Shown: piece by piece, positions 7,851-17,215 of the stretch
Layout: every line of letters begins with the position of its first letter
How positions within the stretch are numbered: position 1 is the stretch's first letter
DNA from: G020348185 sp964525045
GTDB lineage: Bacteria > Nitrospirota > Nitrospiria > Nitrospirales > UBA8639
DNA length: 64,000 bases
Direction: 5' to 3'
Assembly: GCA_964525045.1 (NCBI GenBank)
Contig: CAZGFD010000021.1
Location: forward strand, 1-64,000
Notes under the pieces: model-generated
Seen by the model: only the letters and a program-made list of their open reading frames with translations
The model's database searches: none
Told to the model about the DNA's origin: nothing
Translations under genes and position numbers: made by a program

Positions 7851-10800
7851 ATGTTTTACTTTCATTCCAAATTGAAAAATTCAATCATCATCTTTGGGGC
7901 GCTCGTTGCTACCCTGATGGCTGGTGTATTTTCCATTGTATCCGCTGAATCCTCTACATCAGACCCGACAGTCCATCAGGCCAGTATGGTTCACCAGGAT
8001 TCGCCCGGATGGGCCGAAAAATTGAAGGGCCAGACGATTGTGGAAAACTCTGTTGAGGGACGATCAGAACGGGCTGCGATGGTCGAATTGCAGCATCAGC
8101 GTATGATGGAGCAGATGCAGAAGGAAAAGCAACACCAACGGGAAAATACCGGAGCCTTCAATACCATGTCCATGATGCACCAATATGGAGCGGGTAAAGA
8201 AAATGCCCTCCTGATGTCCAATTCTCGCGGAGAGCCGGTTTCCAATACGGGTGGCTTATGCCCGGCAAACGCCCCGGTCAAACACTACGATATTTCGGCT
8301 ATTAACGTGGAAATAACGCTCAATCAGTGGTTGGATTATTACCCGGGGTATATGTATGTCCTAACCGAAGATATTGAAAAAGTTCGTGAAGAGGAAGCCA
8401 AGAATGCCGAGGCCCGAGAGTCGGAGGGACACCATGATCCAGGTGGAGTTATTAACGGAATCCAAAATCAATACATCCAACCTCTTGTTATTCGGGGGAA
8501 TCAAGGGGATTGCGTCAAAATTACCCTTAGAAACGAACTGGAATTTGGGGAAGATGTGAGCCTCCATATTAATGGCTCCGATATGGTGATGAGTAAGACC
8601 GGTCAGCCGGCAACGACGACGAACCCTGATGCGATTGCGGTAGGTGAAAGCGACGAAGACGATGAGGAGGAAGATGCACCCAAGGGTTCGTCGGTAATTG
8701 AAATGGAATGGCACATTCATTCAAATGCCCAAGAAGGTGCTAAGCAATTCCATAGTTATAGCAATGATCGTGAATTGACGGTGTTAGGGATGATGGGTGT
8801 GTTTATCGTTGAACCAGCGGGTTCAAAGTATTGGGAGCCTTTGGGAACAGGGGAAGCCACCGAGGCCAGGAGTGGCTGGCAGGTCATGATTGATACGCCA
8901 AGGGGTCCTGACTTTCGGGAATTTATTCTGATTTATCACGAAGTGGGAGACGAAGCGTTCCGTCCTGTCAATAAACATGGAGACTTTCTACCACAACGTG
9001 ATCCTCTAACCGATGCCTATCGGCCGGGTGCCAGAGCCTTGAACTATCGAAGTGAGCCATTTGGTATTAACAATATGCACGTCCAACATGAATATTTTGG
9101 ATTTGAAGATGAATCCATGGCCTACAGCAGTTATACCTTTGGAGATGCCGGTCCGACTATTCCCCGCAGTTATCTCGGGGACCCTGCCAAGTTTAGGATT
9201 GTCCATGGGGGATCCGAGGTTTTCCATTCCCATCACCCGCATGGTGGAGCCATTCGGTGGCAACGGAGCCCGAGGGCTACCCAAATGCCAATGTGGAACA
9301 CAGGGCAAACCGGCCCGGTCAAATATCCGATAATTCGTACCAAGTCTGATCGTGTCGATGTGGAAGTCATTGGTCCATCTGAGGCCCTCGACCTGGAAAC
9401 CGAGTGCGGATCAGGACTGTGTCAATGGTTAGCAGGAGACTTTTTATTCCATTGCCATGTCGCCCACCACTATGTTGCCGGAATGTGGGGCTACTGGCGT
9501 GTGTACAATACCCTTCAGGTTCCGGGCGTACAGAATGATGTCATGCCTCCGTTACGTGAACTCCCAGACCGGCTTGATCGCATCCATAAACCGGTGACCT
9601 CCGATCAGCTGATAGGAACGACTGTCAATTGGTTTGGGACCAAATTTAAGATAGTGGAAAGCGGAAAAAGTGATTGGAAGTCCGACCCTCGAGTTGTCAA
9701 TATCAAAGACTGGGTTGAAATGCAGTTGGTGACCCAAGGGAAGCCGGGCCATAAGGATGATGAGGAAGGCCAATTAAAGTCCTATGATGCCACCGTCATT
9801 GACTGGGTCTGGGATGGGCATAAAGCGATGAGTGAGAAAGAGGCCTCTATTGGCCCCAATCCGAAATACCATCCTGAATGGCAGGGGTACACACCGGGAG
9901 AACGACGCGCTATTTGGTTTGAGCCAAAAACCGGCAAGGTCGCGTGGCCTTGGCTAACCCCCCATTTTGGAAAACGGGTTCCATTTTCGCCTGACCATAA
10001 TCCCGCACCTTGGCTGGAAATGATTCACGTGGACGAGAATGGCAACCGCACGGTCAACCCCGCCAAGCCCGGCGAAAACGGGCGGTGGAGTCTTTGCCCT
10101 GAACGGGCAGGCTCTCAAAAATACAATGTGCATTTTATTAAGTTACCGATTGAATTATCAGCAGCCCAAGGGGACGAGCCTGCTGTCGTCGATCCCAACG
10201 GGTTGTTGTATGTGCTACATGAGGAAGAAGAAGCCATTCGTGGCAACAATGATTTAAAATATCCTCTCGTGTTTCGGGCAAATATGTATGATTGTATGGA
10301 TTGGACTTTGACAAGTGAGTGGCCGGATGATGATGTGACGAACTTCCAATCATCCAAGATCAATACCCACTTCCATTTTGTTCAGTTTGACAATCAAGCT
10401 TCGGATGGGGTGATTTCTGGGTTTTCTTATGAACAATCGATGCGGCCCTTTACCATGTTTGAGAAGAAAAAGAAGAAGGGGTTGCCGGTTCCGATGAACG
10501 CCAAATTCACAAAAGCCGCGAAAAAGGGCGACAAAACCATTCATTTGACAAATGCCCATCAGTATCACGTCGGCACCCTTGTGTTAGTCGGGGCAGACAA
10601 CGTGGAGGGAAATGAAATTCGACGAATTGTCGCCATCGGAGGGTCAGGTGCAAGTTCCACTGACTCTGGATCGGGAGGCGATGCCTATACCGTCCAACCA
10701 GGGGACACGCTTGGAGGAATAGCCAACGCTAGGGGGATGACTTCGAGTGAGTTGGCAGCAATGAACAATTTGGGCAACAAGGATCTTATTTTTGTTGGGC

Positions 10801-12998
10801 AATCCCTAAATGTCCCAGGTGCTGAAGCGGCTGGTAGTGATCGTGATGCTGGAAGTGGAGGTGAGACCCTCACATTTGCTCACCCCTTAGAGAACGATCA
10901 TCCGGTTGGTGATATTGTGACTGTGGAATTTGTTCGTCAGCGATTCTGGGCGGATGCTGATGTCGGGTCAGTTTTCTGCCATGACCATGCATTTGGTGGA
11001 ACGACCTGGCCACACGGTGCCGTATGCACCTTCTTAATCGAACCTTTTGGATCAACGTGGCATGATCCAAAGACAGGAGATCCGATCCGTTCAGGCCCAG
11101 TCGCCGATATTCATACGGTTGAACGGGTCGGTCATGACGTGGCTGGAAGTTTCCGAGAATTGATGGTGCATGTCATGGATACCGTTCCTCATACCGTTAA
11201 TGTGGTAACGGCCGGGAACCCTCCTGGTCAGCCGATCGAAGTGGCGTTAGAAGCCGGTAGGACGGTATCCTTCATCATGCCACCAAATGAAAAAATCAAA
11301 ATGACTCCCATGCCTTTCTTGAATGGAGGAACTCACACTACAGGTGGAGCTTTTAACTTCCGGGCGGAACCGTTTGCTCAACGGTTGTCCAATAACCCGG
11401 ATACCTCACAATTGTTCAGTAGTGGAGTCCATGGTGATCCAAGCACACCGATGATACGAGCCTATCTTGGTGATGCCATTGTGTTCAGACTGGTAGACGT
11501 CACCATGAACGAAAGTAATGTCTTTTCCGTTTCAGGCCATACATTCTGGACGGAGCGTTATGCTCAGGAAGCGAATCGTAAAAATTCGATCCATATTGGC
11601 ATTGCCGAACGGTACGACTTAGTAGTAGCGGAAGCCGGAGGCCCTCGCCATTTGCCGGGTGACTATATGTATTTCAACGGGCGAAGTTCTAAATTTTCCG
11701 AAGGCTCTTGGGGGATCATTCGAGTTCTGGACAAAGAAGTTCCCGATCTCCAACCGCTTCCCAATAAAGCCTATGGAAAAGAAGGAATGCCTCCCATCCT
11801 TCCTATTTGCCCTGAGGAGGCACCGGTGAAAGAGTTTAATGTAGTGGCCATTGATTTCCCTTCAATGAGCTTTAACCCGAATGTAGAAGAGGCCATTGAA
11901 GTGGACTTTGAGCGAAAGATCGAGGTTCAAAATCCGGATGCCAAGATTTATGTTCTTGAGGAAGAGGTGAGTAGGGTCTCGGGAGATTATCAACCTATGC
12001 CTCTGACCATCCGCGCGAACGTTGGCGATTGTATCAAGGTGAATCTCACCAATAAAATGAAAGAAAGCCGGGCCTCATTTTCTGCTTTTGGGTTGGCCTT
12101 TGATCCGAAGGATTCCCAGGGAATGAATATCGGAAATAATGAAGGGGATCAAACTGTTGCTCCAGGCGGGAGTAAGACCTATACGTATTATGCGGATCCC
12201 TTCATTGGTGAAACCCAAAGCTTGGTTTGGGATTTTGGGAATGTTGCCTTGAATCCGCGAAATGGACTCTACGGTGCGATCATTGTCGGTCCGAAGGGAT
12301 CCCAATATCGTGATCCCCAAACCGGCGCAGATGTTTCATTGAAGAATGCCTGGGCCGCGGATGTGCTTGTCGATCGAACCATTCCGGGAAATGAAAATCG
12401 AGCCAGTTACCGTGACGTGGCCTTATTCTTCCAGGATGAGGACAATATTATCGGTACTAGCTTCATGCCCTACGTGCAAAATGTGGCGGGTCTGGTTGGT
12501 ATCAATTATCGGACCGAACCCTATCTGTATCGCGAAGAACTGGGATGTTCATTGGGTCGCATGTTCCAGCCTTGTGAAGTCGATGATCCGAAGGATCCCG
12601 CCACCCCGATCATTATGGCTCATGCGGGGGATCCTGTACGGATTCATGTGTTCGGAGCCAGTAGTGAACAAAATGGCATGTTTACTCTTGAGAAACATGA
12701 GTGGCCCATTGAGCCCTTCTTACCGGGAGCGGATATGATCAGCACCGTGGAATTCGCGGGATCAGAAAGCCTTGATGCCTTTGTTCCTTCCGCAGGAGGT
12801 GTGTATGCGCTTGCGGGTGACTATGTCTACGGCAATGCTCGACTTCCCTATTCCCAATCGGGACAATGGGGATATCTTAGAGTGCTGCCTCGTGGGGATA
12901 AACGCCTGCTGCCTTTGGGTGAAACAAAAACTGATGTTCAAGAAGCAAAGGCTGTCCACCCAGAGGAATCTCAGGTCAAGCCTGTCGCATTCAAATAA
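7851..12998 (+). CDS. Giant exported multicopper oxidase with embedded LysM domain
   Basis: A 1715-residue secreted protein starting at an ATG behind GAAGGAGGCCGGTCC, with a signal peptide (about 12-33). It contains several cupredoxin-like blocks. Copper-site motifs appear in order: WHIHSN (near 285), HSHHPHG (near 463), HCHVAHHYVAGM (534-545), HFHFVQFD (near 841) and HDHAFGGTTWPHG (near 1044). These supply HxH pairs and an HCHxxHHxxxxM motif expected for type 1, 2 and 3 copper. A LysM module (about 943-990, starting YTVQPGDTL) flanked by Ser/Gly linkers interrupts the region between two of these motifs. The last 500 residues hold more cupredoxin-like repeats with few ligands. Size and architecture recall giant bacterial MCOs such as MnxG/McoA Mn(II) oxidases; the substrate is inferred, not shown. 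A terminator follows. Confidence 0.88.
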   Translation: MFYFHSKLKNSIIIFGALVATLMAGVFSIVSAESSTSDPTVHQASMVHQDSPGWAEKLKGQTIVENSVEGRSERAAMVELQHQRMMEQMQKEKQHQRENTGAFNTMSMMHQYGAGKENALLMSNSRGEPVSNTGGLCPANAPVKHYDISAINVEITLNQWLDYYPGYMYVLTEDIEKVREEEAKNAEARESEGHHDPGGVINGIQNQYIQPLVIRGNQGDCVKITLRNELEFGEDVSLHINGSDMVMSKTGQPATTTNPDAIAVGESDEDDEEEDAPKGSSVIEMEWHIHSNAQEGAKQFHSYSNDRELTVLGMMGVFIVEPAGSKYWEPLGTGEATEARSGWQVMIDTPRGPDFREFILIYHEVGDEAFRPVNKHGDFLPQRDPLTDAYRPGARALNYRSEPFGINNMHVQHEYFGFEDESMAYSSYTFGDAGPTIPRSYLGDPAKFRIVHGGSEVFHSHHPHGGAIRWQRSPRATQMPMWNTGQTGPVKYPIIRTKSDRVDVEVIGPSEALDLETECGSGLCQWLAGDFLFHCHVAHHYVAGMWGYWRVYNTLQVPGVQNDVMPPLRELPDRLDRIHKPVTSDQLIGTTVNWFGTKFKIVESGKSDWKSDPRVVNIKDWVEMQLVTQGKPGHKDDEEGQLKSYDATVIDWVWDGHKAMSEKEASIGPNPKYHPEWQGYTPGERRAIWFEPKTGKVAWPWLTPHFGKRVPFSPDHNPAPWLEMIHVDENGNRTVNPAKPGENGRWSLCPERAGSQKYNVHFIKLPIELSAAQGDEPAVVDPNGLLYVLHEEEEAIRGNNDLKYPLVFRANMYDCMDWTLTSEWPDDDVTNFQSSKINTHFHFVQFDNQASDGVISGFSYEQSMRPFTMFEKKKKKGLPVPMNAKFTKAAKKGDKTIHLTNAHQYHVGTLVLVGADNVEGNEIRRIVAIGGSGASSTDSGSGGDAYTVQPGDTLGGIANARGMTSSELAAMNNLGNKDLIFVGQSLNVPGAEAAGSDRDAGSGGETLTFAHPLENDHPVGDIVTVEFVRQRFWADADVGSVFCHDHAFGGTTWPHGAVCTFLIEPFGSTWHDPKTGDPIRSGPVADIHTVERVGHDVAGSFRELMVHVMDTVPHTVNVVTAGNPPGQPIEVALEAGRTVSFIMPPNEKIKMTPMPFLNGGTHTTGGAFNFRAEPFAQRLSNNPDTSQLFSSGVHGDPSTPMIRAYLGDAIVFRLVDVTMNESNVFSVSGHTFWTERYAQEANRKNSIHIGIAERYDLVVAEAGGPRHLPGDYMYFNGRSSKFSEGSWGIIRVLDKEVPDLQPLPNKAYGKEGMPPILPICPEEAPVKEFNVVAIDFPSMSFNPNVEEAIEVDFERKIEVQNPDAKIYVLEEEVSRVSGDYQPMPLTIRANVGDCIKVNLTNKMKESRASFSAFGLAFDPKDSQGMNIGNNEGDQTVAPGGSKTYTYYADPFIGETQSLVWDFGNVALNPRNGLYGAIIVGPKGSQYRDPQTGADVSLKNAWAADVLVDRTIPGNENRASYRDVALFFQDEDNIIGTSFMPYVQNVAGLVGINYRTEPYLYREELGCSLGRMFQPCEVDDPKDPATPIIMAHAGDPVRIHVFGASSEQNGMFTLEKHEWPIEPFLPGADMISTVEFAGSESLDAFVPSAGGVYALAGDYVYGNARLPYSQSGQWGYLRVLPRGDKRLLPLGETKTDVQEAKAVHPEESQVKPVAFK

Positions 12999-13024
12999 CG
13001 AGAGGATTTTTATCCTAATTGGTC

Positions 13025-13060
13025 AAACGGGGAGGCCGGGTTTCGGTTTCCCCGTTTTTC
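13025..13060 (+). terminator. Intrinsic terminator after multicopper oxidase
   Basis: Stem AAACGGGGA / TCCCCGTTT with a 15-base GC-rich interior, followed by a T-rich tract, 27 bases after the oxidase stop. It should limit read-through into the copper-loop protein genes, which probably have their own or partial read-through transcription. Confidence 0.8.
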
Positions 13061-13168
13061 TTTGTAGTATGAATAGGAAAGTGTAGGATGGGTAGGATAT
13101 GGTAAGGACTTGTGATGGAAAAATATGGTATTAATTTTAGAAATGACCTTTTCGTCAGGGAGAGTCTC

Positions 13169-14086
13169 ATGAGTGTGGTGAAAGTAACGGGCATTGTCCT
13201 TTTGATTGCGTTTCTATGGACTTCCCCAGCTTGGTCCTACCAAGAAATCGAAATTACCAATGGGGGAACCATCCGAGGCACGGTAACCTTGAACGGAGAG
13301 AAACCCAGACCAATGGCTTTCAATTTAGTCACGATTCCCGATCCTGTCTATTGCGGGCGAATTTCGACCGGAACGGGATGGCGCATTGTGGAAGACTTTA
13401 TCATCGGACCTGATGGGAGTCTGAAAGATGCCGTGGTCATGCTCAAAAATGTCAAGAAAGGGAAACCGTTCCATCTCAAAAAGGTGAGAATCGATGCCAT
13501 TGATTGTGACTTTCTGCCTTTCGTCAATGTATTGCGGGACCGAGACGAAATTACGGTGATTAATATGGATCCTGTCGAACACGACATCCAAGGCTATGAG
13601 ACGGCCCGGGTTCGTGGTGCCCGAATATTGTTCAATCGGCCTCTTCCAATGAATCCCTTTCATAAAGTCGTTGGCTTTATGAACCAGCACACTCACTTGG
13701 AAGGCAAGCCAATGGTTGAAAAAATTCACCTGCGCAAAGGACGAAATATTTTTGTTATGCAGTGTGGCTTTCATCCCTATATGTTCTCGTGGGGGGTGGT
13801 GGTCAACAATCCCTATTTTTCTATCACAAAAGAAGATGGTCGGTTTGAAATCACCGATGTTCCCCCCGGGGATTATACTTTGACCGTGTGGCATGCAGGG
13901 ACCAAGAGATACCTCGAAAAAGACATTACCGTGAAACCCAAGGGGAACGTGACCGAAAATTTTGTTTATGAGTCTCCAAAAGGCAGACGAAGTGTTCACG
14001 AGATGGTGGAAAACCCTCACTTCGGGTTAGAACTGTTGGGGGAAGGGGTGGAAATTGTCCCGTCCCTCCGTGTTCAAAAACCCTAA
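13169..14086 (+). CDS. Exported cupredoxin-like / carboxypeptidase-regulatory-like protein, paralog 1
   Basis: A 305-residue exported protein. The start at 13169 (behind CAGGGAGAGTCTC) gives a clean signal peptide ending at SPAWSY; an in-frame ATG at 13112 would add 19 polar residues. Domains: an N-terminal beta module (GGTIRGTVTLNG), a cupredoxin-like centre with DPVEHDIQ near 133 and MQCGFHPYM near 200, then a carboxypeptidase-regulatory-like module with PPGDYTLTVWHAG. His plus C-x2-H-x2-M could form a type 1-like or CuA-like copper site. It is paralogous to the next gene and to 19374-20186. It probably serves as a periplasmic electron carrier or copper donor for the adjacent oxidase. Confidence 0.75.
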   Translation: MSVVKVTGIVLLIAFLWTSPAWSYQEIEITNGGTIRGTVTLNGEKPRPMAFNLVTIPDPVYCGRISTGTGWRIVEDFIIGPDGSLKDAVVMLKNVKKGKPFHLKKVRIDAIDCDFLPFVNVLRDRDEITVINMDPVEHDIQGYETARVRGARILFNRPLPMNPFHKVVGFMNQHTHLEGKPMVEKIHLRKGRNIFVMQCGFHPYMFSWGVVVNNPYFSITKEDGRFEITDVPPGDYTLTVWHAGTKRYLEKDITVKPKGNVTENFVYESPKGRRSVHEMVENPHFGLELLGEGVEIVPSLRVQKP

Positions 14087-14101
14087 AAGGAGTCAAATTC
14101 T

Positions 14102-15019
14102 ATGTGGCAATTTCTGGTGTCTACCGTTTTCTTTGTCCTATTGACCGGACTGGGTACCTCCGCGTTCCCTTACGAAGTCAACGAAGTCAAAGATGGTGGT
14201 ACCATAAGCGGGGTCGTCACTCTCCTTGGCCCTGCTCCAGAACCGAAAGCCTATAATCTCATTACCTTTCCAGACCCTGAATATTGTGGTCGTATTTCAA
14301 CGGGGAATGGATGGAGACTGCTTCGGGATTTTCTGGTCAATGATCAAAGGCAGGTAAAAGATGTGGTGGTTTTTATCGAGGACATAGAGGAAGGGAAGGC
14401 GTTTGCTCTGTCTATCCCCCGTGTCGAAGCCCGCGACTGTCAATTTCTTCCGTTTACAACCATTGTCCGCAGCGGGCATGGCGTTGAGGTCATCAATATG
14501 GATCCGGTGATGCATGATATTCAGGCCTATGAAACCTCGTTACAACAAGGGTCGAGGGTGTTATTTAATTCTCCTTTACCCTTTAATCATCGTCATAAAC
14601 GGGGAGACATGCATGCTTCCCACGATCATCAACCCAGTGAATCTATGGTGCGGCAATTTCATTTAAGTAAGGGTCGCAAGACTTTTGTGATGCAATGTGG
14701 ATTTCATGCCTATATGGAAAGTTGGGCCATTGCCGTCGAAAATCCGTATTATGCTTTTTCTGATGCCCAGGGACAGTTTTCCATTGCTGAGATTCCTCCC
14801 GGGACCTATCGAATACGGGCATGGCATCCGAGCATCAAAAAACAAGTAACCAAGACGATCACGATAAAGCCTCAAGGTCATGTGATCGTGAATTTTCAGT
14901 TGCCCTCGCCAGGGAAGCGACAAACTGCCCACAAAATTCGAACCCCCCCTCGATTTACCCAAGCAGCTCTTGGACGTCCTATCGATATTCAACCGCTTGT
15001 TGAACAACAGCTTCCATGA
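14102..15019 (+). CDS. Exported cupredoxin-like / carboxypeptidase-regulatory-like protein, paralog 2
   Basis: A 305-residue close paralog of the preceding gene, starting 16 bases after its stop behind AAAGGAGTCAAATTCT. A signal peptide covers about residues 1-22. The same layout is present: GGTISGVVTLLG, EYCGRISTGNGWRLL, DPVMHDIQAYE, MQCGFHAYMESW and a C-terminal PPGTYRIRAWHP module. A His-rich insert (HRHKRGDMHASHDHQ) lies before the copper loop and could add metal-binding capacity. Tandem duplication beside the multicopper oxidase suggests a shared copper or electron-transfer role, by inference. Confidence 0.75.
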   Translation: MWQFLVSTVFFVLLTGLGTSAFPYEVNEVKDGGTISGVVTLLGPAPEPKAYNLITFPDPEYCGRISTGNGWRLLRDFLVNDQRQVKDVVVFIEDIEEGKAFALSIPRVEARDCQFLPFTTIVRSGHGVEVINMDPVMHDIQAYETSLQQGSRVLFNSPLPFNHRHKRGDMHASHDHQPSESMVRQFHLSKGRKTFVMQCGFHAYMESWAIAVENPYYAFSDAQGQFSIAEIPPGTYRIRAWHPSIKKQVTKTITIKPQGHVIVNFQLPSPGKRQTAHKIRTPPRFTQAALGRPIDIQPLVEQQLP

Positions 15020-15059
15020 TTTGGAGGGCGCTCTCCTCCGATGTGTCAGAGCTGGTGAA

Positions 15060-15698
15060 GTGAAATTCCCAGTTTTATCTCGTTGTATATCAGGGTTAGC
15101 GGTAGGTGTATGTCTTTTGGGGCATGGCCTCCTGGCTTCAGCTCAAGCGCCAAATGACGAAACGGCAAGTCCAATCGAATTTTCTGCCAGATTAGTCTGG
15201 CGAACGGACGGGAAAACTTCAAAAGCCCAACTTTTTGTCAAAGGTGACCGGTATCGAATTGAGCACCAGGGTGGCATTCCGACAGATTTGGGCTATGCGA
15301 GTGTCACGATTGTTCGGCTGGACCGGCAGAAGGTCTGGTATATCTTTTCGCACCGCCGATTGGTGCTCAGTGTTCCTATGACTCAGGATTATCTGTTGCC
15401 TTTCTCTGTTTCGTTACCTGGGGAAATCAAGAGAACCTTGATTGGGGATGCCTTTGCCGGGGATCGACCCGCTCGCCTCTTTGAAGTCACCGTGGTGAAC
15501 CAAGACGACAAACAAGAAACATATTTTGAATGGGTTGATGCTGAGCGAGACGTCTTGCTCAAACTGCTGAGCCAGGATCGGGACTGGTCTGTAGAATATG
15601 AACACGTGGTGATTTCCAAGCAGGCAGATTATTTTTTTGAAACCCCATTGGGGTATCGAAAGATCGAAGCAGAAGAAATTCCATCTCCATCAGAATAG
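15060..15698 (+). CDS. Exported DUF4412/LolA-like protein
   Basis: A 212-residue exported protein if the GTG at 15060 is used, which puts a signal peptide (VLSRCISGLAVGVCLLGHGLLASAQA) at the front; the frame is open further upstream and overlaps the previous gene. The mature part is beta-rich with FSARLVWRTDGKTSKAQLFV and GDRYRIEHQG, and resembles outer-membrane lipoprotein-sorting or DUF4412 sheets that bind hydrophobic ligands. Family assignment is tentative. It lies between the copper-loop paralogs and the HEAT protein in one apparent transcription unit. Confidence 0.6.
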   Translation: MKFPVLSRCISGLAVGVCLLGHGLLASAQAPNDETASPIEFSARLVWRTDGKTSKAQLFVKGDRYRIEHQGGIPTDLGYASVTIVRLDRQKVWYIFSHRRLVLSVPMTQDYLLPFSVSLPGEIKRTLIGDAFAGDRPARLFEVTVVNQDDKQETYFEWVDAERDVLLKLLSQDRDWSVEYEHVVISKQADYFFETPLGYRKIEAEEIPSPSE

Positions 15699-15716
15699 GG
15701 ATCTTTAGTCAATACA

Positions 15717-17084
15717 ATGAATATTCCCAACAATCGCACGTGGCTCTTTGTTGTTCTCCTTGGATGGAGCCTGTCTTTTGAATCGGTCGTAGCGGTATAT
15801 GCGGCCGACTCTTCCCCGAATCAGGTTCTACAGGAAGCCCAGAAGGCCTATGAGAAGCAAGATTATAAAAACGTGCTTCAACTCCTGGATTCATTAGGGG
15901 AGACAAAAACTGTTTTTCCCCAAGTTCAACGGTTGAAAATGCTGAGCCTGGCCCATTTGGGAAAAACTCCGGAAGGCATCAAAGAGTATGAAAAATTAGT
16001 CAAGGAATCAGGCCGGGAAAATGAGGAACTCCTTCGAAAGTTTGCCATGACGAGCATTCTTCCTCTTCGCTCCGATATGCGAGATCAAATGAGGGGAGCC
16101 GCCTATACCGCGTTAAAAGAAGTGAAATCCGATGAAGTGGTTCCCTATCTTGAAGAAGGATTGGCGGATGGTTCGGGAATGGTCAGGGCCCTGGTGGCTG
16201 AATCGTTGGGTAACCTCCCGGCTGGTCGATCCTCTAAAAAATTTCGTCAGGCATTACAGGATCAAGCTGGGTGGGTTCGTGCCGCCGTCATTAAAGGCTT
16301 GGGGCGTACCGGAGATAAAGAGGTCATTCCCCTTATCGAACCTCTTCTCAAGGATGAGCAACCCATGGTGCAAGTGACGGCAGCCGGGGCGTTATTCAGG
16401 CTGGGCCGAAGGGAGAATTGGGCTCGAATCGAACAGGCGGCATTGTCGCAAGACGGATATGAGCGGGGGGCGGCCATGCGAATTCTGGGGAGATCGGCGG
16501 ACCCACGGGCTATTCCGATACTGGTTAATGGAATGAATGATCATCAGCCGACCATTCGAGTGGCCTCGGCTAGTGGATTAGGCCAGCTGGGTTTATCACA
16601 AGCCGTACCTTACCTTGTCGAAGCTCTTACAAACGGTATCCCGGCGGTGCGAACCGCTGCTGCTGTCAGCTTAGGAAAGCTTGGAGCAAGGGAAGCGATA
16701 CCCTTACTAAAAAAAACCCTTCATGATCGTGATCCCGGTGTCCGGGCTGCGGTGGTTGATGCCCTATTAAGATTAAAGACTCCCTATCAGGTTGTTGACC
16801 CGACCATCAGGGATCTTCTCGCGCATAAAAATCCCGGACTCCGTTCGGGTGCTGCCAAAGCGTTGGCCAATGGGAAAATCCGTGATGTGATGGGACCCTT
16901 GACCCTTCTATTGAACGACCCAGTCCCAAGGCCTCGCATTACCGCCGTTCGATCATTGGGCCGAGTGGGAGGTCGGGAAATTTTACCGCAGCTGAAAGCG
17001 GCTCTTCGTGATTCGGATCAAGCCGTTCAGGCGACGGCAGCTGGCGCGGTCGCTCGAATCCTCTCAACACCTGCCAAAACCTGA
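15717..17084 (+). CDS. Exported HEAT-repeat protein with N-terminal TPR-like segment
   Basis: A 455-residue protein with a signal peptide (about 10-30). Residues 35-110 form TPR-like helices (YEKQDYKNVLQLLDSL). From about 120 to the end there are roughly ten HEAT/PBS-lyase-type repeats, recognisable as recurring R-A-A-V/A-x-x-L-G-x-L/R-G-x-x-x-A-I-P-x-L units. Such solenoids are protein-binding scaffolds. Its export and its place behind the copper genes suggest a periplasmic assembly or docking role. No catalytic residues are visible. It starts 18 bases after the previous stop. Confidence 0.85.
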   Translation: MNIPNNRTWLFVVLLGWSLSFESVVAVYAADSSPNQVLQEAQKAYEKQDYKNVLQLLDSLGETKTVFPQVQRLKMLSLAHLGKTPEGIKEYEKLVKESGRENEELLRKFAMTSILPLRSDMRDQMRGAAYTALKEVKSDEVVPYLEEGLADGSGMVRALVAESLGNLPAGRSSKKFRQALQDQAGWVRAAVIKGLGRTGDKEVIPLIEPLLKDEQPMVQVTAAGALFRLGRRENWARIEQAALSQDGYERGAAMRILGRSADPRAIPILVNGMNDHQPTIRVASASGLGQLGLSQAVPYLVEALTNGIPAVRTAAAVSLGKLGAREAIPLLKKTLHDRDPGVRAAVVDALLRLKTPYQVVDPTIRDLLAHKNPGLRSGAAKALANGKIRDVMGPLTLLLNDPVPRPRITAVRSLGRVGGREILPQLKAALRDSDQAVQATAAGAVARILSTPAKT

Positions 17085-17173
17085 TCAACACTTTTTTATT
17101 CCTTTTTCTCTTCTTAGATCAGAATAGAGTTGATTTCCCTGGGTCCACGTGGCTCATAATAGGGGGGCTCAGA

Positions 17174-17206
17174 AGGGTTTCAGGTTTCGGGTTTAGAGTT
17201 TCGAGA
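17174..17206 (+). repeat. GTTTCGAGTTTCGGG-type word repeat
   Basis: The space before the thioredoxin gene contains GGTTTCAGGTTTCGGGTTTAG followed by AGTTTCGAG. Related words occur near 2549, 48602 and 56455, always outside genes. Orientation is the same in all copies seen. Confidence 0.55.
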
Positions 17207-17215
17207 AAGAGGCGT

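Noticed and set aside
13325..14020. 231-codon minus-strand frame opposite copper-loop paralog 1
   Set aside because: Shadow of a strongly supported gene with conserved domains on the plus strand.
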